64,000 bases of DNA from Crambe crambe (Eukaryota; Porifera; Demospongiae; Poecilosclerida; Crambeidae): positions 3,778,480 to 3,842,479 of the forward strand of contig OZ004593.1 of NCBI GenBank assembly GCA_963924555.1, given 5' to 3'. Positions 10,302-22,900 of the stretch are shown here, piece after piece. Positions within the stretch are counted from its first letter, which is position 1; every line of letters begins with the position of its first letter. The notes below the pieces were generated by a model. It was not told where the DNA came from and ran no database searches. It worked only from the letters and a program-made list of their open reading frames with translations. Both the position numbers and the translations under genes were made by a program.

Positions 10302-10309
10302 TCCAGCAC

Positions 10310-10992
10310 CCTACCTTTGGGTAGGTCATATGACCTGGTTCATTTAAAAGGGGAGTAGTTGGCCTTATCAGAGCTAGAGGGCAGACCAGGGAGGTAGGAC
10401 ATCCTTTTTGCATAAAAGTGTGTGGGGTAAAGAATGTTTGGAAGGTGCTGTTTCTGTTTGTAGATAATTTAACATCTGGTAAGTTAGTTACTAGGAAGTA
10501 AACCAGTTTAGCTGGGCTTTGAAATTAAGGTAGCTGAATCTCCACAACAGGATTGGGTTGTTTTTCAGATATCTAGCCACCAGGTTGGGTTCGCTCAAAG
10601 TGTACAACGCTAGAGGATTAGTACCCAAAGAAAGGATGTCCGATCCCGGGAAGAGATTCTAGTCCTCGAATTTGCTTTCTATGCTAACAACAAGCTAGCA
10701 ACTAACCCGTACTTATCTGTTTAATATAGCAGCCTACCCTAGGATCCTGTACGGGTTAAGGGTCAGTAGACTTCGCACACCAATTCTTTCACTGTCTTTG
10801 ACGATCCACCAAAAAGGATCATAATTAAGCTAGTAGCTGGGCGGTCCCATGGGGCAGGGCTAGCGGGGCACCATTTCTAGTCTCGTGCTTCGCTGGCCTG
10901 CAGACCATGGGCGGGCAGGGCTCAGCTGAACACTATCAAAGTTCATATAATGGATGTCCACTCTGGAATTGATTCAAACCATTATGTAGATA
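10310..10992. other. 3' flank of the SKI2 gene
   Basis: No gene is recognised. A GC-richer patch at 10835-10930 has several GGGC and CATGGG motifs. The SKI2 3' untranslated region must lie here, but I see no decisive polyadenylation signal. Confidence 0.35.
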
Positions 10993-13900
10993 TTACTGTA
11001 TGTATAAACTAGCTGCAAATACAATATCTCTTTTAATTAGAGTTGATGCAGTTTGCATCTTTGCAGATAAAGTCGAATCACCTATCACTTTAGCAGCATT
11101 ATGCACATCTCTGCACATTTCTTCCAATCGCTGGATACAACGAACTATCATTCCTAAATAATGGAGAAAAAAAATCTGAGACTTATGAAACTATCACTCG
11201 TATGCATGTAGTTACAGCACTGAACACACCTTCAGACACGTCTGTAAAAGTGACTATTTCAACAAATTCCTACAATATAGATCACTTCATAGCAAATGAA
11301 CACAGTATTAGCTAAAACTCACCCTTCCATTTGCCCATTCATATACTACTTCAACCAAACCAAATTTTAGCTCTTTCAGAGAATCTTCAGTGGACACATC
11401 GAGGCCACAATCGTTCTCCACTTCAGCTATTTTTGTAGCAACCTCAATGATAGAATGTTTACCCTAACAGTTAAAAAAAAAATCACCAACTATTTTGTGA
11501 TATTAGTATTTCTTAACCTTTTTTAATGTATCACACAAATTAGGTTCACTGCAATTACTCTAGAAGGGGAGGGTAAGAGATTAGTTAAAGTAAAGCACCA
11601 ATAGAGTATAGTAATATTACCTGCTGAAAAACAAAGCATGATAATAGTGCTACAATTTCAGCAGGTTTCAAGCCGGACAAGATGTTTTGGAACAATAATT
11701 CAGTTAATAGCACTTCTTGTGTGTGCAGTTCACACGCAACACGTCCTTTAAGCTCCACAGTCCTTCCATCATTAATAAATGATAATTTCTTCAGTACCTA
11801 TTTAACAGGAAAGGCAGTAGCCTACTACAATACATATCATGCATCCATATGAAGAAAACAAAACTTACAGATATTCTGCTTTCATACTCGGGTAGAAGCT
11901 GCAAACTATTTTCAGAGAGCATAAATTTTAGATCAGAAATCTTCTTCTCTATCTCTATCCTTTCACTAGTGACCATAAACTAAAGTATAAGAAGCAGATT
12001 TAGCTGTGAAATATATTAAAATATCAATAGAGAACCACTTGCAGTTATACACAATTAAATAAAGAGAGAGAGATTTCACTTACATGCTTTTTAAATTGAG
12101 GACACTGTATGCAATCATAAGTTCCTATAACACTCTCTAATATCTTCTTTTCATCTGACATTTGAATGTACTCCAAATCTTTAATTTTGAGATCTCTAAC
12201 AGGACAGCCATTGCAATATGTTTCTGTTAGATGAGACAATTCTTGGACTGCCTTTGAACAACACATAGAAGGTGGACTGTGCCTAACGAAATAAGTGATA
12301 TCATATTTATATCAAATAAAAAAATTAATTATATTACCTGAATCTTGGTAGTTGCCTTTTGTTATAATCACTAATAATCTGTGACCAATTAGTCTCACTG
12401 AATTCATCTGTAATATTATAAAGCAGCTCATTTGGAATATCAACAACTGCATGGTCAATAGGAGGATGTGGAAGAAAGAGCTCTCTAAATTTTTTGAATG
12501 GTTGTACTTTACTACTATCCTGCACAGTAGTATCAATTAAACTCTGAGCCACCACATCACTTGCATGTTCTGCATCACACAACATCAGCACCCTTGATGT
12601 TCTTTTTGTTTGGATTTGTAGAATAATGGCAAGAGAATAACCATAAAACGAGGTATAGATGGTAACTATCCTTCCAGGTACTAAGATTTTCATTGCTTGA
12701 GAAAGGTAAATATTCTGCATAAAAGAAATCATATGCATAAGATCACCCCCTAACCCAGAACTTTGAACAGTGTATACCTGCATCTTTATATTTATTTCAC
12801 AGAGTCGAAAACATTTTTCATAATAGTCTTCAATGTTATGGGAACAAGAATCACATTCGATGACTTCATACCCAGACTCAAGTTTCCTTTTCAACTTCTC
12901 TAGGAGTACTGTACGATTAACCTCTTTTCTAACCAGGTCAATTTCAGCATAGCTTCTCTTCATCATATCAGTCACTCTACAAGAGTTATAATCAAGAAGC
13001 TGATATTGATGAGTATGCAGCTACATAAAAGTACCTTAAAGTCTCTACTCTCAGCAAGTTTAATATCATGCTGTATGTGAGTCGAAATTGAGATTCAAGA
13101 GAAGTTGGTTTACCCTATTGAATAAATTGATAGTAATTTTGCTGAAGAAAAATTGAGACTCCAGAGGAGGTATTTCCTTTAGAAATGAAGGGAAACTAAA
13201 TCAAACAGACAAGTAAGGATGGCTGTATATAAGGTGCGAAAATGCAAAAAAGTTCCTGAACAAGATACCGCTCAATGACTGCACCCATATTCTTAAGCTA
13301 CTTCACCTCAATCACCAATTATATCATTCCTACTTCACTCATGGGGAGTGGAGTAGGGATAGTGAAAGTAGGAGGGGTAAGGGGTAACTTAACTCTCTTG
13401 TTTATGAACTTTTTGAAAGGCATCCATGATTGTCTGCTTTATGAATACTTTCCGCCTTTTTGTAATGCAGATTAGAGATGAAAATAATTATGGTACATGT
13501 CTCCAGAATAATCAGAAATACTAATTACTTTGTATCTAGCTATTATTATAGTTTGTACAAGTAAATGAAATATTTATTCTAAATAGAAAATTAAAGTAGG
13601 GACAGCTCAAAAAAGTTCAGCAATAAGAGAGTGAATTTCAGTCAAGTAGCCCCTTATCCATCACCAACATTACTAAACTACTTCCTACTTCACTCCCATG
13701 ACAGGCCAAGATGAGATATAAAGGGAGTGAAGTAGAAATGGTTAGCTTGATATTGGTGAGTTACTTGACTGAAGTTCACTTTGTTGCTGAACTTTTTTGA
13801 ACCATACACAGCCATCCTTACTTTTACTTGTTCATCACTTTTATTGATGTAACGCTCTATTATTTTGTTATAGTCAACTGCGATGCTGTGATCCTGCTAT

Positions 13901-16900
13901 CCAAGTTAAAGTTCATGTATTGTAGCTAAGTAGTTCATTGGAGGTTTCTGGAAGGACTCAAGAGATAAGCCTCAACAGAGAAAGTTTACTTGTAAGTAGC
14001 TGGGTGAAGCAAATACAGTAGATAAAGAGCTAAAGATGCACTCCATTTGCTAGCGCTAGTCAGATACAAGGTCAAGGTTCAAGGTCTGAGAATCAAGGGG
14101 CAAGGTATTATATAGTACACTGCTGCTATGTTATAACTTATATCAGAAAAATGATACCACACTACTCAAAAAAATTGCACTATAATCTTTCCAACCTGCT
14201 AGCTACAACATAATGGTAATTTAGAAATTTTCTTCAGGAGTTGCTGAGAAGTATTCCGGTATCATGAAAAAAAAAATGTTTTACTACTCAAATAGGACAT
14301 CCTAATAAGAGAGTATTATCGTACTATCAGAGAGTATGATAGTACTCTGTAAGTATGGATGGCACGGATCGCCATTGGATTAATACTTATTTTCTTTCAT
14401 AACTCCAGAATACTTCCAGAACACCTTCAATATGCTAGGACTCGAGTATGAAGGGCAGAAGACAAAGCAGTATCATTTTAGAGCGACTGCCATATTGTAG
14501 GCTGAAAGCTAGCAAGTTAGTTGGAACTATTTTTGAACATGTCAAGTTAAATGTGAAGGATTATAGCACAGTCAATTGAGTAGTGTGGTATAAGCACCAT
14601 TTCTGAAATAAATTGTTTGATGATGATGATGATGAACGACCAGATTAGTAGCCCTGCCCTGATTCTTGGACCTTGACCTCACAAGTACAACTGACTAGGG
14701 AATCTGTCGTTAGCTTTCATTGGTCTCTTGATGCTCAGAGCGTAAACCCTAGGCATTAGTCTGGTTATGAATCAAGCATCAGTAAAGGCCTTGAAAACAA
14801 AATTAGGTCAAATAAATACCATTAGTCCTTCTAGATCAGATTCAATATTAAAATGAAGATGAAACCTACAACAACGAAATGAACTTTAACTTGGATAGCA
14901 GGATCACAGCATCCAGTTGCCTACCTGTCATGGGAGTGAAATAGGAATAGTTAGCTTGCAATTTGGTAATATTGGTGATGGGTAAGGGGTTACTTCATTC
15001 ACTTGTTGCTGAACTTTTTTGAACTGCACACAGCCATCCCCTACTTTTCTTTTTTATTTACTTGTTTGATATATAACAGGTTACAATTACATTCAAAGCA
15101 CTCACTAGTATCATATTTTTTAGATCAGAAATTTCAGGAACCTCAGCTTTACACAATAAAATGACAGTCCCATCATCATCTAGACTTCGTCGTCCTGCTC
15201 TTCCTGCCATCTGTATATACTCACCTACCAATTTTTAAAAAGGTACCAGAATTATATTAAAGTAAGAAGGAATATTGTTGTATACCCCTTCCCCCCACTA
15301 ACCAGATACAATGCTACTAAGTTTAAAATAGTTGTTAAGAAATGTCTTGAGGAAGGGAATGGAAGGGTTGCATGGGTTAAGGTATGCATATAGGGAGTTC
15401 AGATCTCCATGATAATTGAGTGTTGCATCCTATATCAGTTACAGAGCTAGCAGTGTGACAGGTCAAAAACAACAACAATAAAACTAAACTAAACAAGCAA
15501 AAAACAAAACAAACAAAACAAACAGAATAACATAATATGCATACCTGGATTTAGGTCTCTCATGCTTGTGCCATCATGTTTTCTGTTGGAATCAAATATC
15601 ACTGTTCTTGCAGGCATATTGACACCCATAGCAAATGTTTCAGTAGCAAACAAAAGCTGCATGTACAATCACAATAAAATTATTGCCTCAGCATAAGATG
15701 GCAAAACTTACTCGTACTAAACCTTTTTGAAATAGTAGTTCAATGACCTAAAATAATGATAACTGTACTGTTCAGACATATCAGAGAGTGGTAGCTCTCT
15801 CTATGTAAGGATGATGCAGACACTGCATATAGACTAATACAAAAGTGAAATTCAGTTCTCCAACTTGGACTTAACACAAAACTAAAAGTGATTATCCTGC
15901 CTACTAAGCCTACTATAAAGCGAAGAAAAAGATTCAGGACTATTCTTACCATTTCAAAAATCTAGGTAAGTTGCTTCTTCTCTACTCATATCCCACGAAT
16001 CACTCAAGCTACAGCAAGTATTTATGAACAAATCCTGCCAGCTATGGTTGATCCTCGAAATAGACTATGTAAAAGGAGACACTACACAGCACCATACTAT
16101 ACTAATTAATTATTGGAAGCCTTTGATAATGCACATGCACATGTAATCAAATCATTTGAAGTTATAATATCGCCATTCCAGCTAGCAAGCTGTACCACAT
16201 TCATACTCAATCTCATATTTATTTGGCTCAACTCAGAAATTCTAGATTCACCAATCCAATCCTCTACAGATATTTCAAATTCATATACATCCTTGACCTC
16301 CAAGTATAGCTGGTTTTAACTTGCTGATCATATCTTTGGCTGCTAAAGTAAGTTATTACTATGTCATGGAGCTGGCCAGGAGAACTATGCAGCATGCACA
16401 TAGAAAAATGAATTCCTGAAAAAAAGGGGGGGGAAAAACAAACAAACAAACAAAAAATAACAACAACAACAACAAAAAACAAAAAGAAATAAAAAAAGTG
16501 TAGGGATGATCACTGCTCAAAAAAATAAGCAAAAGAGGGTAGGGATGAAATGTCAATATACACAGACAGCAATCTCTACACTCGTGTCATAAGCTATGAG
16601 TAGCTTCAAATATAGTGGAGTGTTGTACATATATGTAGAGATTGTTGGTTGGATATACAGAAACCCTTTCATCCCTACCCTTGTTTGCTTACTTTTTTAT
16701 CACACAGAAATGTGTTGGGTTTCATACAGCGGAAGGGGAAAGAATGGAGATCCCCCTCTGATTGAAATTTCCCCATTACTGAACGTATCTTAAAAATCTC
16801 TATAATATAGTCCTCACACAAACATGCCCACATGCTTCAAATTCCTGTATGAAATCCTCGTATTATGTACCTCTTTGAGGATAGGAAGAATACCACTATG

Positions 16901-19900
16901 ATGAACAGCTATACCACGTTTCAGTAAATCTCTCATCCATGTTATCTACAAAATAGTAACAATTAAAATCCATCCTTACTCATCTGAATAATTTACCTGT
17001 GGTAGTTTGGTATCCGATCCTTTGAGGCGGGAAATGCATTTCTGAAAAAACACATGAACCTCACTTTTCTCACTCGATGAAGAGAGAAGATCAAGAGTAG
17101 TGAGAGAATCAGCATTGGCATCACATCTTTTACGAGAAAATGTGAATGCAATAACAGGAAGCTTATCTTTCTTTTGTAGAGCATTAACCAATGACATCCA
17201 AATGTTTTTTTCCTGTGATAAAAATTTTTATGCTGATTTGTACTTAAATGCTTCAAGAATTCAAGGTATTAGAAATTAAAGTACATAATCAATACCTGTT
17301 TAGGGTTCACTCTTGGCTTCAGTTTTGAACCAAACTGAGAAGCACCACCTTTACTAGATCTCTCCTTTAGAGCTTGAATAGCTTTGGAATAACTACAGAA
17401 AATAAGATGTTATTCCTGTACACCTATTTCATCCAGAATAAACTTGATGCTGTATCAATCCTGATCACTCAAACCAATCAAGATTGTGTGTTCTTCACTC
17501 ATATGAGCCAGCACCTGTCATTTCTCATGATGATTAATGTCATGCACCAAACGAGTCAGTGAATGGAATTGGGAGCTTAAAGGACTAACTTTCTTGGTAT
17601 ACATGCATCATTTCCATCTATGATCACTAGATACCTACCTTTTAATGTCTATCTCATTATTATGCACAATCTCAAATAATTCAGTGCTAGTTTGCTTGCT
17701 ATTTCCAGTATACAGATAATGACGCAGAGGTACTGGGCGTTTTAGTGTAGTTATCACAAAAATTTTCTTTTGCTTTGTACGGCTGCAAAAATTTAAGTTT
17801 TGTGGAATTACTGCCTCTGCCCTTGAACTCATACTTACCCAACCCAGTCACCAAACATCTTGGCATTAGGAACAGTAGCTGATAACATGATTATTCCAAT
17901 ATGATCAGGCAACATGATGAGAACTTCTTCCCATACTACACCACGCTACAAACAGTAGATTCAAGACAATGCAGACATATAAAATGATAATACATATAAT
18001 TTTACCTCAGTATCATTGATGTAGTGAACCTCATCAAAAATGACCCATTCTACATCTCTTATAACATCAGATCCATTATACAACATTGACCTAAAATGAG
18101 AAAGAATGAATATAAATTAGACTTGATGAGGATTGGAACTCTGTACTTCATCCGTATGTGGCTGTAATTCTTTATGCTTTATGGAATTCCAACAAAACTA
18201 TAATAGCTGACTCTAGTTCAAAACTCCATCCCTTGTGCAAGCATAACTGGTAATAATGTTCACATTGCTTATTCAGCCTAGTCACATGCCAGTTACCTGA
18301 TTGGTCAGTTAAGGGGTCTCTAAATCCTGTAGAGCCCTCTCGAGCGGGTTTTCTAAGTGCTAGAAAACCCAGTAAAGATAGTGCCTAGCAACGTATTGTG
18401 GTGGTGTTTCTAGGTGCGCTCTGATTCATGTTTGTTGGATTTAAAAACCATGGTTATTGTTTCCAAGTGCAAGTTGAGGTAAGATAAACAACTCCAGTGA
18501 TTGGCTACAGATTAAATAAACAGTATATTTAGAAACCTTCGGGCCCTTAGTAACGCCCTCACTGCACTCGGGATGCTACAGCCCAGGGCTCTCAGGTTTC
18601 TAAATATACTGTAGATCCCTTGGTCTGAGTGACTAATATTATTGTATCAATGCTTCTTGGCACAAAATGACCAAATTCTGTGAAAGTTTATGACCTTTGT
18701 TTACACTATACACACTTAATGGGCCAAAATTATCTAGCTGTTTCTTAATTATTGATTTTTTTTTCATAGTAGTAACTGCAGTTCAGGATAATGTTAAATG
18801 AAAAAAATTCACCTGAGTATCTCAGTAGTCATAATAAGACAAGGAGCTTCAGTTTTTAGCTGGATATCACCAGTCAGCAAACCAACACTATCATCTCCGA
18901 AGGTCTTTCGAAACTCACGAAATTTTTGATTAGAGAGAGCCTTAATTGGAGAGGTATAGATGACCCTAAGTTAATTCGAAAAACATGTTCTATGAAATAA
19001 AAAATAAATTTTAATTACATACCAAGTAGAAAAGTAATAAACTAAATAATACAATGAAATGTTACTATTCTTACAAGCACTATAAAGCTTTATTCTTCCC
19101 ACCTCAATACTTACTACTATCATACAATAGCCAACAATCCGATTCCCTACAAATACTCACACTTAAGCTATAAGCTGTGGGTAGTTCAGATAGAGTGCAG
19201 TAATGTATGTATATGTAGAGATTGCCGGCTGAATATACAGAAAGATTGACCCGATTTCCTTCCTTAATCCATGGTCAGTCATCCATAAATTTTTTTGCTA
19301 TGTGTGTGCCCACATAATATGTGTGTATGTGAACAGGGTGATATTCAATCAGTTACATGCATAGCTAGATTACCTTTATCTAAACAAAAGAAGTAATGGC
19401 TTGTTGGGATAATGTGTGTGTGGGGAGGGAGGGAGAGAAATGCCTTCCCCATAATACAAATTCCTGTCCATCATCCATTTAAGAGTCAACAAAACATGCA
19501 GTGAATGCATCTCCTGCCTACCGTTTCAGAAATTATGAATGCAAAACAGCTTAAGTTGCTCAATTCATCTTCCTCTCTATTAGCTATTTCCTTATATTAA
19601 TACGTTTGTACATTATGTACATCACAATTCAAAGGTCAATTGCTATGATATGTGACATTCATTGCATGGCAACAAGGCTGAGCCAACTAAAATACAAGGA
19701 TGCCAGAGACTGCAATAAGCCTAAGAGGGCAACAAGGAAGGTGCCTGAAGAAGACAATAGCAAAGTGCCAGAGACTGCACAGGGAAAGCCTTACTGGAGG
19801 AAGAAGAGCACGGCTTAAGCCAGCCCAATACCATAGCACAATTGCCACAGCTTATTTGCCTGGTAATGAGGACTTAATTCAGTGCAATGGCTAAACGGGA

Positions 19901-22900
19901 AAAATAATTTAAGTATACTCAAAAGAAAACAATTCAGTTAATAATAATTCATGAAGATAATTATTATAGCAACATACTATAATTACTGGAGTGATTGAAA
20001 GTTTTGAATTTGTAAAGTAATTATGATTAACTTTCGTATGATCCCCATAATTGTTAGATTCAACAAAAATGTTTTTTCTTCATCCTCAGAGATATACACA
20101 GCATATTCTTCTGTTCAAGCAATGACTTTAGAGTTCTCAGTTAGAAGATTAACTTAATATCTCCAGAATCCTTTCTGGATTTGGAGATGTCTGTATCCTT
20201 TATGTTGGTTTTAATATGACCTGCAAAATGAAGTTTTGGAGAAGTTCTTTACTTCTGTCGATATAACTTGGATCAAATTATGCATATTTTTAACATTGGT
20301 TCTGGTGTGAGATAGAGCTGTTTTCTTAATGAAAGAGATGTACCACCAGTTGCAGCAATTTCTTTGGCACACACAAGCTTGTCCATCTTTTAAAGTGTAG
20401 TCATTGCAGTCTGCTAACTGGGTGTGATTTGACCATTTTTTATGACTGCAATGGTGTCTGTGTACCCACTGTGTTAGTGTGAATAATGATATGTCAGGTG
20501 ATTAATACGAATTTTCAGAGGCCTCAAAAGCATAAACTGACATGACACAGTGGCCATTTCACTTTTTATATAGTACAAGATCCACAATGTTATGTGGACT
20601 AATAGGAGAATACACTATTCATTCTACTGCTTGGATACAAGGGTCTAAGTTCAATCATTTGATGAATTTTACAATCTAAACCTCTACAGCCAGAAGTATC
20701 AAGAACGAACAATAAGATAATATCTAGAGAATAGATTATTGAATAAAGTGATATCTCCATGGAATCATTCATATCCAATGCCCAGGCTTCACAGAGACTG
20801 GTTATCAATTTTTTCTTCTTCATACAGGCAGCCATTTATAATCATCCTCCTGCAATACCTCAAGTATTATGCATAATAATGGTACAGATGTATGCTAATA
20901 CACTAGTGACTGTATCAAGCAGTGCTGACTATGATCACCATCATTCATTTTTAATAACAAAATAACAATACCCTAGCTAAGCAATAAAATATAGGTAGAA
21001 GGCTCAGTGGTAAGATGGCGAATAAAACTGAGTAATGCAGGGGTAATAGCACAAGGTGAACCAGAGTGCCATTTACAGCCCTAGGTGTTATTAATCCAAA
21101 TGCCACAGCTAACTATGCTTCTGGTGAACTTAGCCTATCAAAGAATAATGTATTTCTGAGCAGAAGAATGAATAAGGCCACAACATAGCTTGTATTTTTC
21201 TTGTAGTTATAGTGGTTGTTCTTTGTGTATGGCAATAACTTTAGAAAATTAACGTGTGCGCATGGAATAAATGTGCTACTACAGTTTGTAAGTGTGCTAT
21301 TTCAGTCCATGTGTGCTATTACAGATTAATAGTTAAAAATTCTGTATGGCACTCTCTATAGTTAGTAACTACTATTATGCAGAAGAAAAAAAGCAAACCA
21401 ATCTTGAGATGACTGCTGTGGACTGAACAAATGATCTTTAAAAAAATGTCATGCAAGTTTCTCTATTTGATGACTCAATAAGTGAAGAATAACTGCTCTA
21501 AGGTTTATTACATAGCCTTGTATAGTACATATGGTAGCAAATGTTTGCTCAGGTTTGCATTTATCTAGTGCTGACACTAAGTTGCATACAGTGTAGAGCA
21601 TACAAGTCTACTTAGACCTTAGGCACTTATCTTGATCCACATATGAAGGAGTTAATTTGACTCACATGCTCCCTTCTTCACATTTACTTGTAGCGCACAC
21701 CACATTCTCTTTATACTTATTGCTAGATTCTGTATAATTTGCACATCGAAAGATTAGGCCATACAAACTTTAGTATTAGTTTCTCAGGCAATTCATTTCA
21801 GAAAGTCATGCGGGATGCGCGTTTTATTATTATTTTTTTATTGAAACCACACCCACTTCTGCTCATTAAAAATCGTTTATTTAGCGTGCAAGGACATGCT
21901 ATCCTCGCCTGGAACGTTGACCACCCTCCAGTCTCTAGTGAGAGTAGTCTTGGACGAAAACTGGATTAATATCTTGGTAGACAAAAGAATAGTAGCAGAA
22001 GTGTAGGCTTGACTTATGCGCATCCGCAATAAGAATTTAACTACAAAATTTTAAAATTAATTTATTGTGCATCCATGAAAAAATATGATGTGGGCGGGCT
22101 TGAGAAACTAATAATAAATTATGTGTGGTCTTAATACCCATCTAGCTACAAGACTGAGATTGCTTTCAAAACTAATAGAGTTAGCTAAGCAACCTTGACC
22201 ATTTTGTAAAGGGCTACATAGAAGAGAAAAGCAATCTGAATAGAGGTTAGCCCTTGGGGATCCATTGTAGAGGAAAAAACATCTTTGCTACACCAACCAT
22301 GAATATTAATCATAGTGGAACAAGATATGACTGATTCAAAAACCCAATGTTAATATAACTTTGAAAGTTGAAAACTCAAAATAAGAAATTGAGTATGTGA
22401 TGAGTTATGACTTGCTTTGTGCGTCTAAACAATATATTATACTCTCTGATTGGCATCTCAGATCTTGGTATTCTAATTTTCTGGCATGTAGTCATTATTC
22501 TTGGTACTCTTGGCTTCCTGCTGCCTGGCTAGTTATTGTCACACTCATGCATCTGTTGTCTATTCAATAATCATAAATTTGCGATTGAGATTCTACTTGA
22601 ATCTACTGAAGTAGCTAGTCGTTTGTAGCACTCTAAGTATTCCATTTAACATTTGACAGTAAGCAACCGAGCAAGTATTCCTATGGCTTTTAGAGCTGAT
22701 GGTTCTAATGGCTCTAGACAGCTAATTCATTTATTCTGTTTTGAGTGCCAGGCAGCTGCATAGAAAGCTGTAATGCTTTTCACAAAGCACTTAGATAAGT
22801 CTAGTGCCTACTGATAACCCTAGTGCCTACTATCTACCACAAACCAATTATATGTACACAATTACATATCCTATACCTAGCCTGGGGGTGTAGACCTATA

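Noticed and set aside
12334-12975. One 213-codon uninterrupted SKI2 exon
   Set aside because: Family alignment and canonical splice signals show a 63-nt in-frame intron within it, so it is two exons.
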